Shown here: one piece after another, positions 1 to 7,793 of the stretch
Position numbering within the stretch: the stretch's first letter is position 1
Layout of the letters: each line of letters begins with the position of its first letter
Assembly: GCF_000369045.1 (NCBI RefSeq)
Contig: NZ_KB849786.1
Location: forward strand, 851,906 to 915,905
Length of the DNA: 64,000 nucleotides
DNA from: Acinetobacter pittii ATCC 19004 = CIP 70.29
Lineage (GTDB): Bacteria > Pseudomonadota > Gammaproteobacteria > Pseudomonadales > Moraxellaceae
Direction: 5' to 3'
The notes under the pieces: model-generated
Databases searched by the model: none
What the model saw: only the letters and a program-made list of their open reading frames with translations
Told to the model about the DNA's origin: nothing
Made by a program: the position numbers and the translations under genes

Positions 1-1
1 G

Positions 2-2437
2 TTGCCTCAGATTGCTAGAAAAGAAATGCAATATCAGGGGCATATTTTAGAAGAAATGGACTTGGATGCTATTTTACTTAGGCATCCAAAAATTGTTTTG
101 GTTGATGAATTGGCTCATCGCAACGTCCCAAATAGTCGTCATGAACGACGGTGGCAAGATGTTAATGAGTTGCTAGACGCTGGTATTGATGTATTTACCA
201 CTATAAATATTCAACATTTAGAAAGCCTGAATGATGTGGTCTACCAAATTACGGGCATTCGAGTAAATGAAACAGTACCAGATCGGGTATTGGATCGTAT
301 TCGAGACATTCGCTTAATAGATTTACCCGTCAGTGAGCTTATTGAAAGGCTCCATCAAGGAAAAGTCTATGTGCCAGAGCAAGCAAATCTGGCATTACAA
401 GGCTTTTTTAGCATTTCAAATTTAACGGCATTACGTGAACTGGCAATGCAATGCGTTGCTGAGCATGTCGATTCAGATTTAAAAGAGAGTTATGCCTCAA
501 AGGGTTTGAAATCTATATCGTTACAAAATGAATTGATGATTGCGATAGATGGGCAAGGCTCTTCTGAATATTTAGTGCGAGCAGGCTGCCGCTTAGCAGA
601 ACGTAATGGGGCTACATGGACTGTAGTAAATGTTGATAGAAGTTTGGACTTTGGGCAGAGTTCAGTGAGTTCTTATAAAAAAGAATACATCGAGATTGAC
701 CGTGCATTTGAGCTAGCTCGACAACTAGGTGGTCGAACTGAAGTTTTATATGGGCCGCGAGTTGCATCAGTGTTAATGGATGCCGCCGTTGATCGAGGTA
801 TTTCCAATCTTGTCATTGGGAAAAGTATTTCACCGTGGTGGTTAAAGTTATTTAAGAAAAATTTAGCTCAGCAATTATTAAATCAAGAAAACTCGATTGC
901 TTTAACCATTTTGCACCCAGAACAGGGCACTAAAAAGATTAATCAGCTCGAAAAACCTTCATTTTTATCATTAAAAGAAAGTATTTTTGTTTTAGCTGTG
1001 ACGTGCGGTAGCATTTTTCTAGCTCACTTCGCCGAAGTTCTATTTGGTATTGAAGACTTCTCTGTCATTTTTATTATTTCTGTTTTAATTGTTGCAACGA
1101 AAACCCGAATGTTAGCTGCAGTAGTGGCTGCTCTTATTTGTTTCTTAGCCTATAATTTTTTCTTTATTGCCCCGCGTTATACCTTTCAGATTTCAGCACA
1201 CCAAGGGGTAGTCACCGTTGTGGCTTTTTTTGCAGCAGCTTTAATTGCCGGGCGTTTGGCTTCTCAGTTACGCCAGCAAGTTTTATCTTTAAAAGCTGCC
1301 AATGCCTACACTAGGGTAATGCAAGACTTGGCACGTAAGCTTTCTAGTGCAGTAAATCTTGAAGAAGTCATGCAAACAGGACGTATGACTTTAGAAACAC
1401 AACTTCAAACTAAAGTGTGGATTTCTATTCGAGATAAGGTAATTTCATCTGATATTGAGCTAAATGATAAAGAAAAAGTAGCCGCAGAATGGTGTTTGAA
1501 ACACAAGCAGCCATGTGGGCGTTTTACTGATACGCTGAGTCAATCAAACTGGTGGTTTTTACCTCTTTTAGAACAAAAAAATAGCCTAGGTATTGTGGGA
1601 ATTTACTTTAAGGATGAAGTGGTTTCCTTAAATTTTGAGCAAAAGAAACTGACTGAAAGTGTAATTGAGTATATTGCACAGGCAGTACTTCGAACCCAAT
1701 TGGTGAATGAGCTTGAACAAGCAAAAGTCACCAGTGAAACAGAGCGCTTACGTTCTGCTTTATTATCTTCGGTATCGCATGATTTACGCTCGCCACTCGC
1801 TTCTATTATTGGGGCAGCAGACACACTTGCCAATTTTAAAGCTGAAATGACAGAACAAGACCAACAAGATCTGCTTGAAACAATTCATTTAGAAGGTGAA
1901 CGCTTAGACCGTTATATTCAAAACTTGCTTGATATGACCCGTTTGGGACATGAAGGTCTAACTTTAAAGAGAGACTGGATTGGCGTAGATGAATTAATTG
2001 GTTCGGCAACTCGCCGTTTAAAGCGCTATAAACCAGATACACAAGTAGTAGTTCAGTTACCTGAGCAACCGATTAGTTTGTATGTTCACCCAGCACTGGT
2101 AGAACAGGCTATTTTTAATGTTTTAGAAAATGCGGCAAACTTTTCACCTCCAGATGAACCAGTCATGATTCGTACTCATCTTGTGTCAGAAGATGAGGTG
2201 AAAATAGAAATTGAAGATAAAGGTGCTGGAATCCCCGAAGACGAAAGACACCGCATTTTTGATATGTTTTATACTATGGAGCGTGGAGACCGTGGAAAAT
2301 TTGGTACAGGTTTAGGGCTTACAATCGTAAAAGCGATTATTGGTGCTCATATGGGTACAATAGAAGCATTTTCAGGGCGCCAAAATAAAGGTACTTTAAT
2401 TCAAATCAGATTACCCATTCACCCAGTAAAAGAATAA
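2..2437 (+). CDS. kdpD: Sensor histidine kinase KdpD (5' end outside window)
   Basis: Inner-membrane sensor kinase that phosphorylates KdpE when K+ is limiting and so controls the KdpFABC pump. The window opens inside the gene: the start of the N-terminal KdpD domain with its Walker A motif is missing, and the frame is open from base 2 without its own start. Visible order (visible numbering): remainder of the KdpD domain with VDELAHRN at 34-41, a universal-stress-protein-like segment at about 170-300, four close membrane spans at about 325-425, a GAF-like region, then HisKA with phospho-accepting His593 in SVSHDLRSPL, and the HATPase with ENAANFSPPD, DKGAGIPED and GTGLGL. kdpE follows after 11 bases, so the two are co-transcribed; kdpFABC probably lies just upstream, outside the window. 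Confidence 0.97.
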   Translation: MPQIARKEMQYQGHILEEMDLDAILLRHPKIVLVDELAHRNVPNSRHERRWQDVNELLDAGIDVFTTINIQHLESLNDVVYQITGIRVNETVPDRVLDRIRDIRLIDLPVSELIERLHQGKVYVPEQANLALQGFFSISNLTALRELAMQCVAEHVDSDLKESYASKGLKSISLQNELMIAIDGQGSSEYLVRAGCRLAERNGATWTVVNVDRSLDFGQSSVSSYKKEYIEIDRAFELARQLGGRTEVLYGPRVASVLMDAAVDRGISNLVIGKSISPWWLKLFKKNLAQQLLNQENSIALTILHPEQGTKKINQLEKPSFLSLKESIFVLAVTCGSIFLAHFAEVLFGIEDFSVIFIISVLIVATKTRMLAAVVAALICFLAYNFFFIAPRYTFQISAHQGVVTVVAFFAAALIAGRLASQLRQQVLSLKAANAYTRVMQDLARKLSSAVNLEEVMQTGRMTLETQLQTKVWISIRDKVISSDIELNDKEKVAAEWCLKHKQPCGRFTDTLSQSNWWFLPLLEQKNSLGIVGIYFKDEVVSLNFEQKKLTESVIEYIAQAVLRTQLVNELEQAKVTSETERLRSALLSSVSHDLRSPLASIIGAADTLANFKAEMTEQDQQDLLETIHLEGERLDRYIQNLLDMTRLGHEGLTLKRDWIGVDELIGSATRRLKRYKPDTQVVVQLPEQPISLYVHPALVEQAIFNVLENAANFSPPDEPVMIRTHLVSEDEVKIEIEDKGAGIPEDERHRIFDMFYTMERGDRGKFGTGLGLTIVKAIIGAHMGTIEAFSGRQNKGTLIQIRLPIHPVKE

Positions 2438-2448
2438 GTTGTAAATTC

Positions 2449-3165
2449 ATGATAAGTTCCGAAACCTCACCTGTAGAAACACGTATTGTGATTATTGATG
2501 ATGAGCCTCAAATCCGTAAATTTTTAGACATTGCTTTAAGAACTCAAAAATACAAAACCACGCTTTGCGAAACAGGTTACAAAGGTCTAGAGGCTTTGGC
2601 AACCCAAGGGGCCGATTTGGTTATTTTAGACTTAGGCTTACCTGATTTAGATGGAAAAGAAGTCCTTCAAGAATTACGTAGCTGGTCGAATGTTCCCGTT
2701 ATTGTGTTATCTGTACGTGCTGATGAATATGAAAAAGTTGCCTTGCTAGACGCAGGCGCAAATGACTACATGACCAAGCCTTTTAGTGTGCAAGAGCTTT
2801 TGGCGCGCATACGTGTCATTTTAAGAAATCAACCGATTCAACAAGAAGCACATGTGTATGACGATGGTTATCTCAAGGTTGATGTCATGCAACGTTTAGT
2901 TTGGATCGAGCAACAACCAATTACTTTAACTCGAAAAGAGTTTCAGCTTTTGACGTTATTAATGCGCTATCAAGGGCAGCTTTTAACACAGCCTCAGCTC
3001 TTAAAAGAGCTATGGGGACCCACCCATCAGGAAGATACGCACTATTTACGTATTTTAGTGGGCAAGTTACGCAGTAAACTGGGGGATAACGCGATTCAGC
3101 CACGTTATATTGCTACTGAACCAGGTGTTGGGTTACGTTTTTTAGCTAAACAGAAAAATCATTAA
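2449..3165 (+). CDS. kdpE: Response regulator KdpE
   Basis: OmpR/PhoB-type response regulator paired with KdpD; the phosphorylated form activates the kdp operon. The receiver domain (about 10-125) has the acidic pocket IIDDEP at 15-20, phospho-acceptor Asp61 in VILDLGLPD, and the conserved Lys in MTKPFS. The winged-helix domain fills the C-terminal half and includes LTRKEFQLL and the recognition-helix region HYLRILVGKLRSKL. At 238 residues it is close to the family norm of about 225; the surplus is a short N-terminal extension before TRIVIIDDEP. The ATG lies 11 bases after the kdpD stop. Confidence 0.97.
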   Translation: MISSETSPVETRIVIIDDEPQIRKFLDIALRTQKYKTTLCETGYKGLEALATQGADLVILDLGLPDLDGKEVLQELRSWSNVPVIVLSVRADEYEKVALLDAGANDYMTKPFSVQELLARIRVILRNQPIQQEAHVYDDGYLKVDVMQRLVWIEQQPITLTRKEFQLLTLLMRYQGQLLTQPQLLKELWGPTHQEDTHYLRILVGKLRSKLGDNAIQPRYIATEPGVGLRFLAKQKNH

Positions 3166-3180
3166 TTAGATATAAAAAAA

Positions 3181-3205
3181 ACCTTAGGGTATTTCTCCCT
3201 AAGGG
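3181..3205 (-). terminator. Terminator 3' of the glutamine-synthetase-like gene
   Basis: Perfect 8-bp stem CCTTAGGG (3182-3189) / CCCTAAGG (3197-3204). On the minus strand it is followed by a run of seven T (complement of 3174-3180), so it is best read as the end of the minus-strand gene at 3243-4667. It may also slow transcripts leaving kdpE. Confidence 0.75.
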
Positions 3206-3242
3206 TTTGCAAAGTGGTTTATAGTTTTTTTGCTCTTTTTAT

Positions 3243-4667
3243 TTATATATCCCAATGTTGTTCTGCTTCAGTCATTTGACTGTAAATATTTTGATATTCA
3301 GCCTGTTTAACCGTGTACCAATGTTCTACAAAGTCTGCCCCTAAATACCCTTTTAAAATAAGACTTCCTTTAAATATTTTTAAGGCTTCCGGCTGATTGT
3401 TGGCTAATAAAATGTGCTCATCTTGAAATTTTAAAAGATGTGCAGGTTTTGGCAGCGGTAACTTATGAGATAAGCCGTAAGACGCGCCCGCTAAAATAGT
3501 CGCTGTAACCAGATAGGGGTTACAGTCAGCTCCAGCAACACGATATTCTAAGCGTTGATTTTGTACATCTGAGCATGGAATTCGGATTGCAACATTTCGG
3601 TTGTTAGTATCCCAATTGGCTTCTAATGGCACGTGATGACCAATTTTAAAACGTCTATAAGAATTAATATTAGGCGCTAAAATCGCCATAGATGCAGGCA
3701 TTAACTCAATTAGGCCACTAATCGCGCTCAATAATTTGGCTGAAAGCTCATCTTTTTGTACTTCTGAGCTAAATATATTTTCATGGTATTGATTAAGCAT
3801 ACTCATATGAAAATGCATACCACTACCAGCTTTTGCCAAGTTCGGTTTCGCCATGAAACAAGCAGTTAAGTCATGTTTTCTTGCGACTTGCTTTACAATT
3901 CTTTTTAAAGCATTAATTTGATCGCAGAGTTTTAAAATGTCATGGCTGTGTTGAAGATTTAATTCGTATTGTCCAGGGGATGATTCCGCAACAATTGCGG
4001 TAATTTCAATTGATTGTAGTAAGGCTGCTTTCTCAACCTCATCTAGGACTTGCTGATAGCTATTCGGTGCATCTATATCGAAACATTGGTTTTCTATGCA
4101 GGTTTCAGACTGATGCTGAGGTGAGAAAAGGTAAAACTCTAGCTCGGCAGCCATGACAGGAAAATAATTATTAGTATGTAACTGATTTAATAATTTTTTT
4201 AATATATTACGTGGTTCATAGCGGCAGTCTGTACCATCTTCTTCTTGCATGGATAGGTAAAGCTGAGCATTTAATTCTGGGGATAAGGCACTTGGTTGCA
4301 AGCTGCCTAAAATGGGCAGGCAAAGTCTATCTGGTTCACCAATATATTTTCCCAAGCCTGTTTCTTCAATCACTTTCCCATCAAGGCTCATGGCATAAAC
4401 AGAAAGAGGAAAATAACATCCATTAGATAGATTTTTCAGACTCTTAACATCAATACGTTTGCCACGAATATGCCCGTTTAAGTCATGTAGACAAATATCA
4501 ATGTGCTGAGTGTGAGGATATAAATTTAAATATTCATCAACTTCTTTTAAAAAAAGATCTGATTGGAAAGTATCAGATTGTGTCGGAGGAATAAAATTAT
4601 CTGATATTTTAAATGCCTTAAAGTGAGGATCTTTTAAGTTTAAATTTGGGTAAATAAGCGTACTCAT
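3243..4667 (-). CDS. Glutamine synthetase family enzyme, PuuA-like
   Basis: ATP-dependent gamma-glutamyl ligase of the glutamine synthetase superfamily. The type closest in size and motifs is gamma-glutamylputrescine synthetase (PuuA), which starts putrescine breakdown; substrate is inferred. The N-terminal beta-grasp domain includes DLNGHIRGKRID at 62-73. The catalytic domain shows the metal and nucleotide residues in AELEFYLF (174-181), GQYELN (232-237), FMAKP (271-275) and GSGMHFHM (281-288), then the arginine-rich loop around YRRFKIGHH. Its 474 residues match the family. It stands alone, with no puuB, puuC or puuD beside it, so a role in polyamine or other amine use is not backed by context. 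A Fur-like site and about 400 bases of AT-rich sequence separate it from the divergent lipoprotein gene. Confidence 0.85.
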   Translation of the reverse strand: MSTLIYPNLNLKDPHFKAFKISDNFIPPTQSDTFQSDLFLKEVDEYLNLYPHTQHIDICLHDLNGHIRGKRIDVKSLKNLSNGCYFPLSVYAMSLDGKVIEETGLGKYIGEPDRLCLPILGSLQPSALSPELNAQLYLSMQEEDGTDCRYEPRNILKKLLNQLHTNNYFPVMAAELEFYLFSPQHQSETCIENQCFDIDAPNSYQQVLDEVEKAALLQSIEITAIVAESSPGQYELNLQHSHDILKLCDQINALKRIVKQVARKHDLTACFMAKPNLAKAGSGMHFHMSMLNQYHENIFSSEVQKDELSAKLLSAISGLIELMPASMAILAPNINSYRRFKIGHHVPLEANWDTNNRNVAIRIPCSDVQNQRLEYRVAGADCNPYLVTATILAGASYGLSHKLPLPKPAHLLKFQDEHILLANNQPEALKIFKGSLILKGYLGADFVEHWYTVKQAEYQNIYSQMTEAEQHWDI

Positions 4668-5072
4668 TATAAAAAACCTTGGTGGTTATTTAGCTAAAAT
4701 CCTAACGTAGCCTTTGACTTTAATCTCGTAAAAAAAGAGTAAAATGATGAAAGATTTTTTTATGGGTTTTATTGTTTTTATTTGTTAATAATCAATGCAT
4801 TGAATCTAATTCTTATTATCAATTTTTAAAGTAAAATTAGCGTATAAGAGCAGTCAGCGCATTATAAAATTCTACTGATTTCTCTTTTTAAAATTAAACA
4901 AAGCTAAAAATTTAAGCTTCTCATTTGGTGAGATGGTCAAACTGCTTTAAACTTAAATGCTTATCCAGTTAAACATTTATTTATAAATCTTGAATTGAGC
5001 AAGGCTTATATAGCACATGTACTGGAATTTTATTTTTTGCGTTTTTAAATTTTATTTTTGAGTTTTCTTAAT
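4668..5072. other. Intergenic region between divergent genes (PuuA-like / lipoprotein)
   Basis: About 400 bases of AT-rich DNA with no credible reading frame. It must carry the promoters of both flanking genes. The one recognisable element is the Fur-like block at 4807-4821, followed by a 17-base stretch at 4823-4839 that recurs at 23045-23061 beside a second copy of the same block. I see no tRNA or riboswitch fold. Confidence 0.6.
4807..4821 (-). promoter_or_regulatory. Fur-like operator
   Basis: Read on the minus strand this is TGATAATAAGAATTA, which holds the TGATAAT half of the Fur consensus with a degenerate second half. The same 15 bases occur on the plus strand at 23072-23086 in front of the DUF4198 gene. 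The block lies between divergent promoters, so it could act on either. Binding is inference; the second half is poor. Confidence 0.4.
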
Positions 5073-5621
5073 ATGAAAAATATCGGTTTAGCCATTTTAG
5101 CAATCAGCCTTTCAGGTTGTGCTGCAATGAGCGTAGAAGAATGTAAGACTGCGAATTGGTCATTAGTGGGTGAGAAAGATGGTTCAAAGGGGTCTTCGCC
5201 ACGTTTAGATCAATATTATAAAGCGTGTGGAAAAGCCAATATTGTTCCAGATCAAAAGTCATATGAACGTGGGTATAAAGAGGGCTTAGGGTATTATTGC
5301 CAGCCATCAAATATTTTTTATAACGCTTTAGAGGGTAACGGCAATATTAATGTATGCCCAATCGAGCAGCGTAATCGTTTAAGACCTTATTATCGAGCTG
5401 CCTCAGATTACTACAATGCAAAAAATGAATATGACCGTTATGATGAAAAGTTTAAGCAATATTCTGATAGTGCTTATAACGAAAAATTAAAGCCAGAAGA
5501 GCGTGAGCGTTATCGTAAGCTTTTAAGAGAATTACAAATTGATCGTGACCGTATTAACAGAAACTATTGGAATTCAATTCGAGATATCGAACGTTTCAAA
5601 TATGATCACGGCTTAAAATAA
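5073..5621 (+). CDS. DUF2799-type lipoprotein
   Basis: Small lipoprotein whose N-terminus is a lipoprotein signal peptide: after ATG 5073 the sequence MKNIGLAILAISLSGC ends in a lipobox with Cys16. A TTG five codons earlier keeps the frame open but would add residues before a normal signal peptide, so the ATG is preferred. The mature part has conserved Cys residues (CKTANW, KACG, YYCQPSN, NVCPIEQ) and a Gly-Tyr rich motif RGYKEGLGYYC, typical of DUF2799 proteins. The last third (about residues 100-180) is highly charged and probably a long helix or coiled coil. Function unknown; location should be the periplasmic side of the inner or outer membrane. It is monocistronic and converges on coq7. 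Confidence 0.8.
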   Translation: MKNIGLAILAISLSGCAAMSVEECKTANWSLVGEKDGSKGSSPRLDQYYKACGKANIVPDQKSYERGYKEGLGYYCQPSNIFYNALEGNGNINVCPIEQRNRLRPYYRAASDYYNAKNEYDRYDEKFKQYSDSAYNEKLKPEERERYRKLLRELQIDRDRINRNYWNSIRDIERFKYDHGLK

Positions 5622-5631
5622 TATTTAAAAC

Positions 5632-5667
5632 AGGATTGATCCGAATGAGATCAATCCTTTGGTTTTT
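5632..5667. terminator. Terminator between lipoprotein gene and coq7
   Basis: Perfect 10-bp stem AGGATTGATC (5632-5641) / GATCAATCCT (5649-5658), with a T-rich tail on the plus strand. The flanking genes converge, so it probably serves the plus-strand lipoprotein gene and may help coq7, whose stop codon is just beyond the tail. Confidence 0.75.
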
Positions 5668-6301
5668 AAAGATAATAACTCGTTTTTGTCATTAACTTTG
5701 AAATAGCAGTCATCGTAATTTTTACTGCATGCGGTAATTCAACACCGCCTGCTTCAAGTGCAGTATGACGGTGATGCAATTCATCTTCATTCATTTGCTC
5801 TAAAATTTTACGAGAACGTTCATCTTGAGCGGGTAACTGGTTTAAATGATCTTGCAAATGCAGACTAACCTGACGCTCAGTTTCAGCAACAAAACCTAAG
5901 CTATATTTATCACCTGCAATACCAGCAAGGGCACCCATGCCATATGACAACCCGTACCAGATTGGGTTTAACAAACTTGTATGACTGTTTAATTCTTTTA
6001 AACGATCTTCACACCAAGCTAAATGATCTTGTTCTTCAATCGCTGCTTGTTGCATTTCTTGACGTACATTTGGCAATTTCGCCGTTAATGCTTGCCCATG
6101 GTAAAGTGCTTGAGCACATACTTCACCACTGTGGTTAACACGCATTAAACCTGCGACATGGCGAGCATCTTCTACACCAAGTTTTGTTTCTACTGTTTCA
6201 GCTGGATTTTGACGCTGTGCTGCTGTTGCACCCGGAACAAGACTACGCAATGCCTGATCAAATGAGTTAATAAGTTGATCAATTCCAGTATAGTGGCGCA
6301 T
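5666..6301 (-). CDS. coq7: 3-demethoxyubiquinol 3-hydroxylase Coq7
   Basis: Membrane-associated di-iron monooxygenase that carries out the next-to-last hydroxylation in ubiquinone synthesis; it is the alternative to the flavin enzyme UbiF. The four-helix ferritin-like fold is visible as repeated iron-ligand motifs: Glu in RVNHSGEVCAQ, ExxH in IEEQDHLAW, Glu in FVAETERQVSLH, and ExxH in NEDELHHRH. The length, 211 residues, fits bacterial Coq7. It lies only 3 bases after the stop of the LplT-like transporter, so the two form a minus-strand operon. Confidence 0.95.
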   Translation of the reverse strand: MRHYTGIDQLINSFDQALRSLVPGATAAQRQNPAETVETKLGVEDARHVAGLMRVNHSGEVCAQALYHGQALTAKLPNVRQEMQQAAIEEQDHLAWCEDRLKELNSHTSLLNPIWYGLSYGMGALAGIAGDKYSLGFVAETERQVSLHLQDHLNQLPAQDERSRKILEQMNEDELHHRHTALEAGGVELPHAVKITMTAISKLMTKTSYYL

Positions 6302-6304
6302 AAA

Positions 6305-7633
6305 TTAGTCCTCTAAAGAAAGGTGGGCTGTGGCAAGCATTGGTTTTAGTCTAGCGAGAAGCCAGATACTAAAGATTGCACTAAGTACAGCTGTAATAAT
6401 AAATAGTATTTTAATATCAATTTTTAAAACACTTAAGATTAAGATTGAAAAAATTGCAGAAGAAACCATGAATACAGCATTTAAAATGTTATTCGCTGCA
6501 ACAACACGTGCACGATGTGAACGTGGTGAATAAGCCTGCATCATGGCATATAGGGGAACAATATAAAAACCGCCACTAATACCCAATAAAGTCACAGCAA
6601 TCATGACATGGTAGTAAACCCAGCCTTGGGTGAAAACGTCTTTTAAGGTAAGTAATGCCCCAGTTCTTTCTGGTACAAAAGCTAAACTGGCAGCAAGGTA
6701 GATCGCAAAAACAGTAAGGCCAACTGCACCAATCGGCACCATTTTAATATTAATTTCTGAACCACCAATTTTACGGCAAAGAAGAGAACCCACACCAATA
6801 CCGACTGAAAAGAAAGTCAGTAACAAGCTAACGACATTTTCTGATGCATGAAGGTTTTGCTGGGTAAGCTGTGGAATTTGAGTTAAATAGGTCGCACCAT
6901 AAAACCAGTACCAAGAGTTGCCTAGCAAAATTGTGAATACTAACGGTAAGCTTTTGGCATATTTAATGGTTTGAAAGCTGGTACGGATGAAATTCCAGTC
7001 AATCTTTAAGTCAGGTGCAGCAACTTTTTGCGGCAAAATGAAGCGACTAAATAAATAGCCTATGCAAGCAATAGCCACTACGGTGATACTAATCCACAAT
7101 AAATTACCATCTGATGAGGCAATTACGGCACCACCTAAGATCATTCCGAATAAGATCGCCATGGATGTACCGGATTGAAATAGCGCATTACCCGACATTA
7201 ACTCGTTCGGTTTTAAGATTTCAGGCAAAATTGCGTATTTAATCGGGCCGAAGAACGTCGAATGCGTACCCATCAAAAATAAAGCAAAAAGAAGTAGCCA
7301 TAAGTTTCCTAACAGGAAACCCGCAGTACCGATGAGCATAATGATGATTTCTAAAATTTTAATACCACGGACGAGTTGAGATCGTTCGTATTTGTCGGCG
7401 ATTTGTCCAGCTGTGGCTGAAAAAAAGAAATATGGCAGAATAAATAAGAGAGCTGCCAAATTATTAAGAGTGCTTACAGGGGCAGATTGTTGCTGAATCC
7501 ATCCATAAGTAATCACTAATAATAAAGCTTGCTTAAAAACATTATCATTTAATGCGCCAAAAAACTGGGTAAAAAACATCGGTACAAACCGACGTGAGGT
7601 CATCAGGTGCTCATCTTGTTTCATCATGTGCAA
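6305..7633 (-). CDS. MFS transporter, LplT-like
   Basis: Twelve-span major facilitator permease. The N-terminal stretch FFTQFFGALNDNVFKQALL and the later GGFYIVPLYAMMQ match the lysophospholipid transporter (LplT) branch, which flips lysophospholipids inward for re-acylation. In many bacteria LplT is next to or fused with the acyltransferase Aas; here no acyltransferase is adjacent, so the substrate is inferred from family only. Several in-frame ATGs lie near the start (7633, 7627, 7624, 7603); none has a clear ribosome site, so the first residues are uncertain. coq7 follows directly. Confidence 0.85.
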   Translation of the reverse strand: MHMMKQDEHLMTSRRFVPMFFTQFFGALNDNVFKQALLLVITYGWIQQQSAPVSTLNNLAALLFILPYFFFSATAGQIADKYERSQLVRGIKILEIIIMLIGTAGFLLGNLWLLLFALFLMGTHSTFFGPIKYAILPEILKPNELMSGNALFQSGTSMAILFGMILGGAVIASSDGNLLWISITVVAIACIGYLFSRFILPQKVAAPDLKIDWNFIRTSFQTIKYAKSLPLVFTILLGNSWYWFYGATYLTQIPQLTQQNLHASENVVSLLLTFFSVGIGVGSLLCRKIGGSEINIKMVPIGAVGLTVFAIYLAASLAFVPERTGALLTLKDVFTQGWVYYHVMIAVTLLGISGGFYIVPLYAMMQAYSPRSHRARVVAANNILNAVFMVSSAIFSILILSVLKIDIKILFIITAVLSAIFSIWLLARLKPMLATAHLSLED

Positions 7634-7793
7634 ACTTCATTGTGTTTTATAAAAAAATGTGACCGAGTGTTAATTTGCATCGAAAACCATGTATGATATT
7701 TTTAACGCTTGATTAAATGAAAAATCAATGGTTTTGAGTGAGTTTTACACTCACATTGGTGCGTTTTATTAAAAAATAAGTCTAGAGTTTTCT

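Noticed and set aside
2921..3103. Reverse-strand frame inside kdpE
   Set aside because: It lies wholly within the conserved winged-helix region of kdpE and has no ribosome site.
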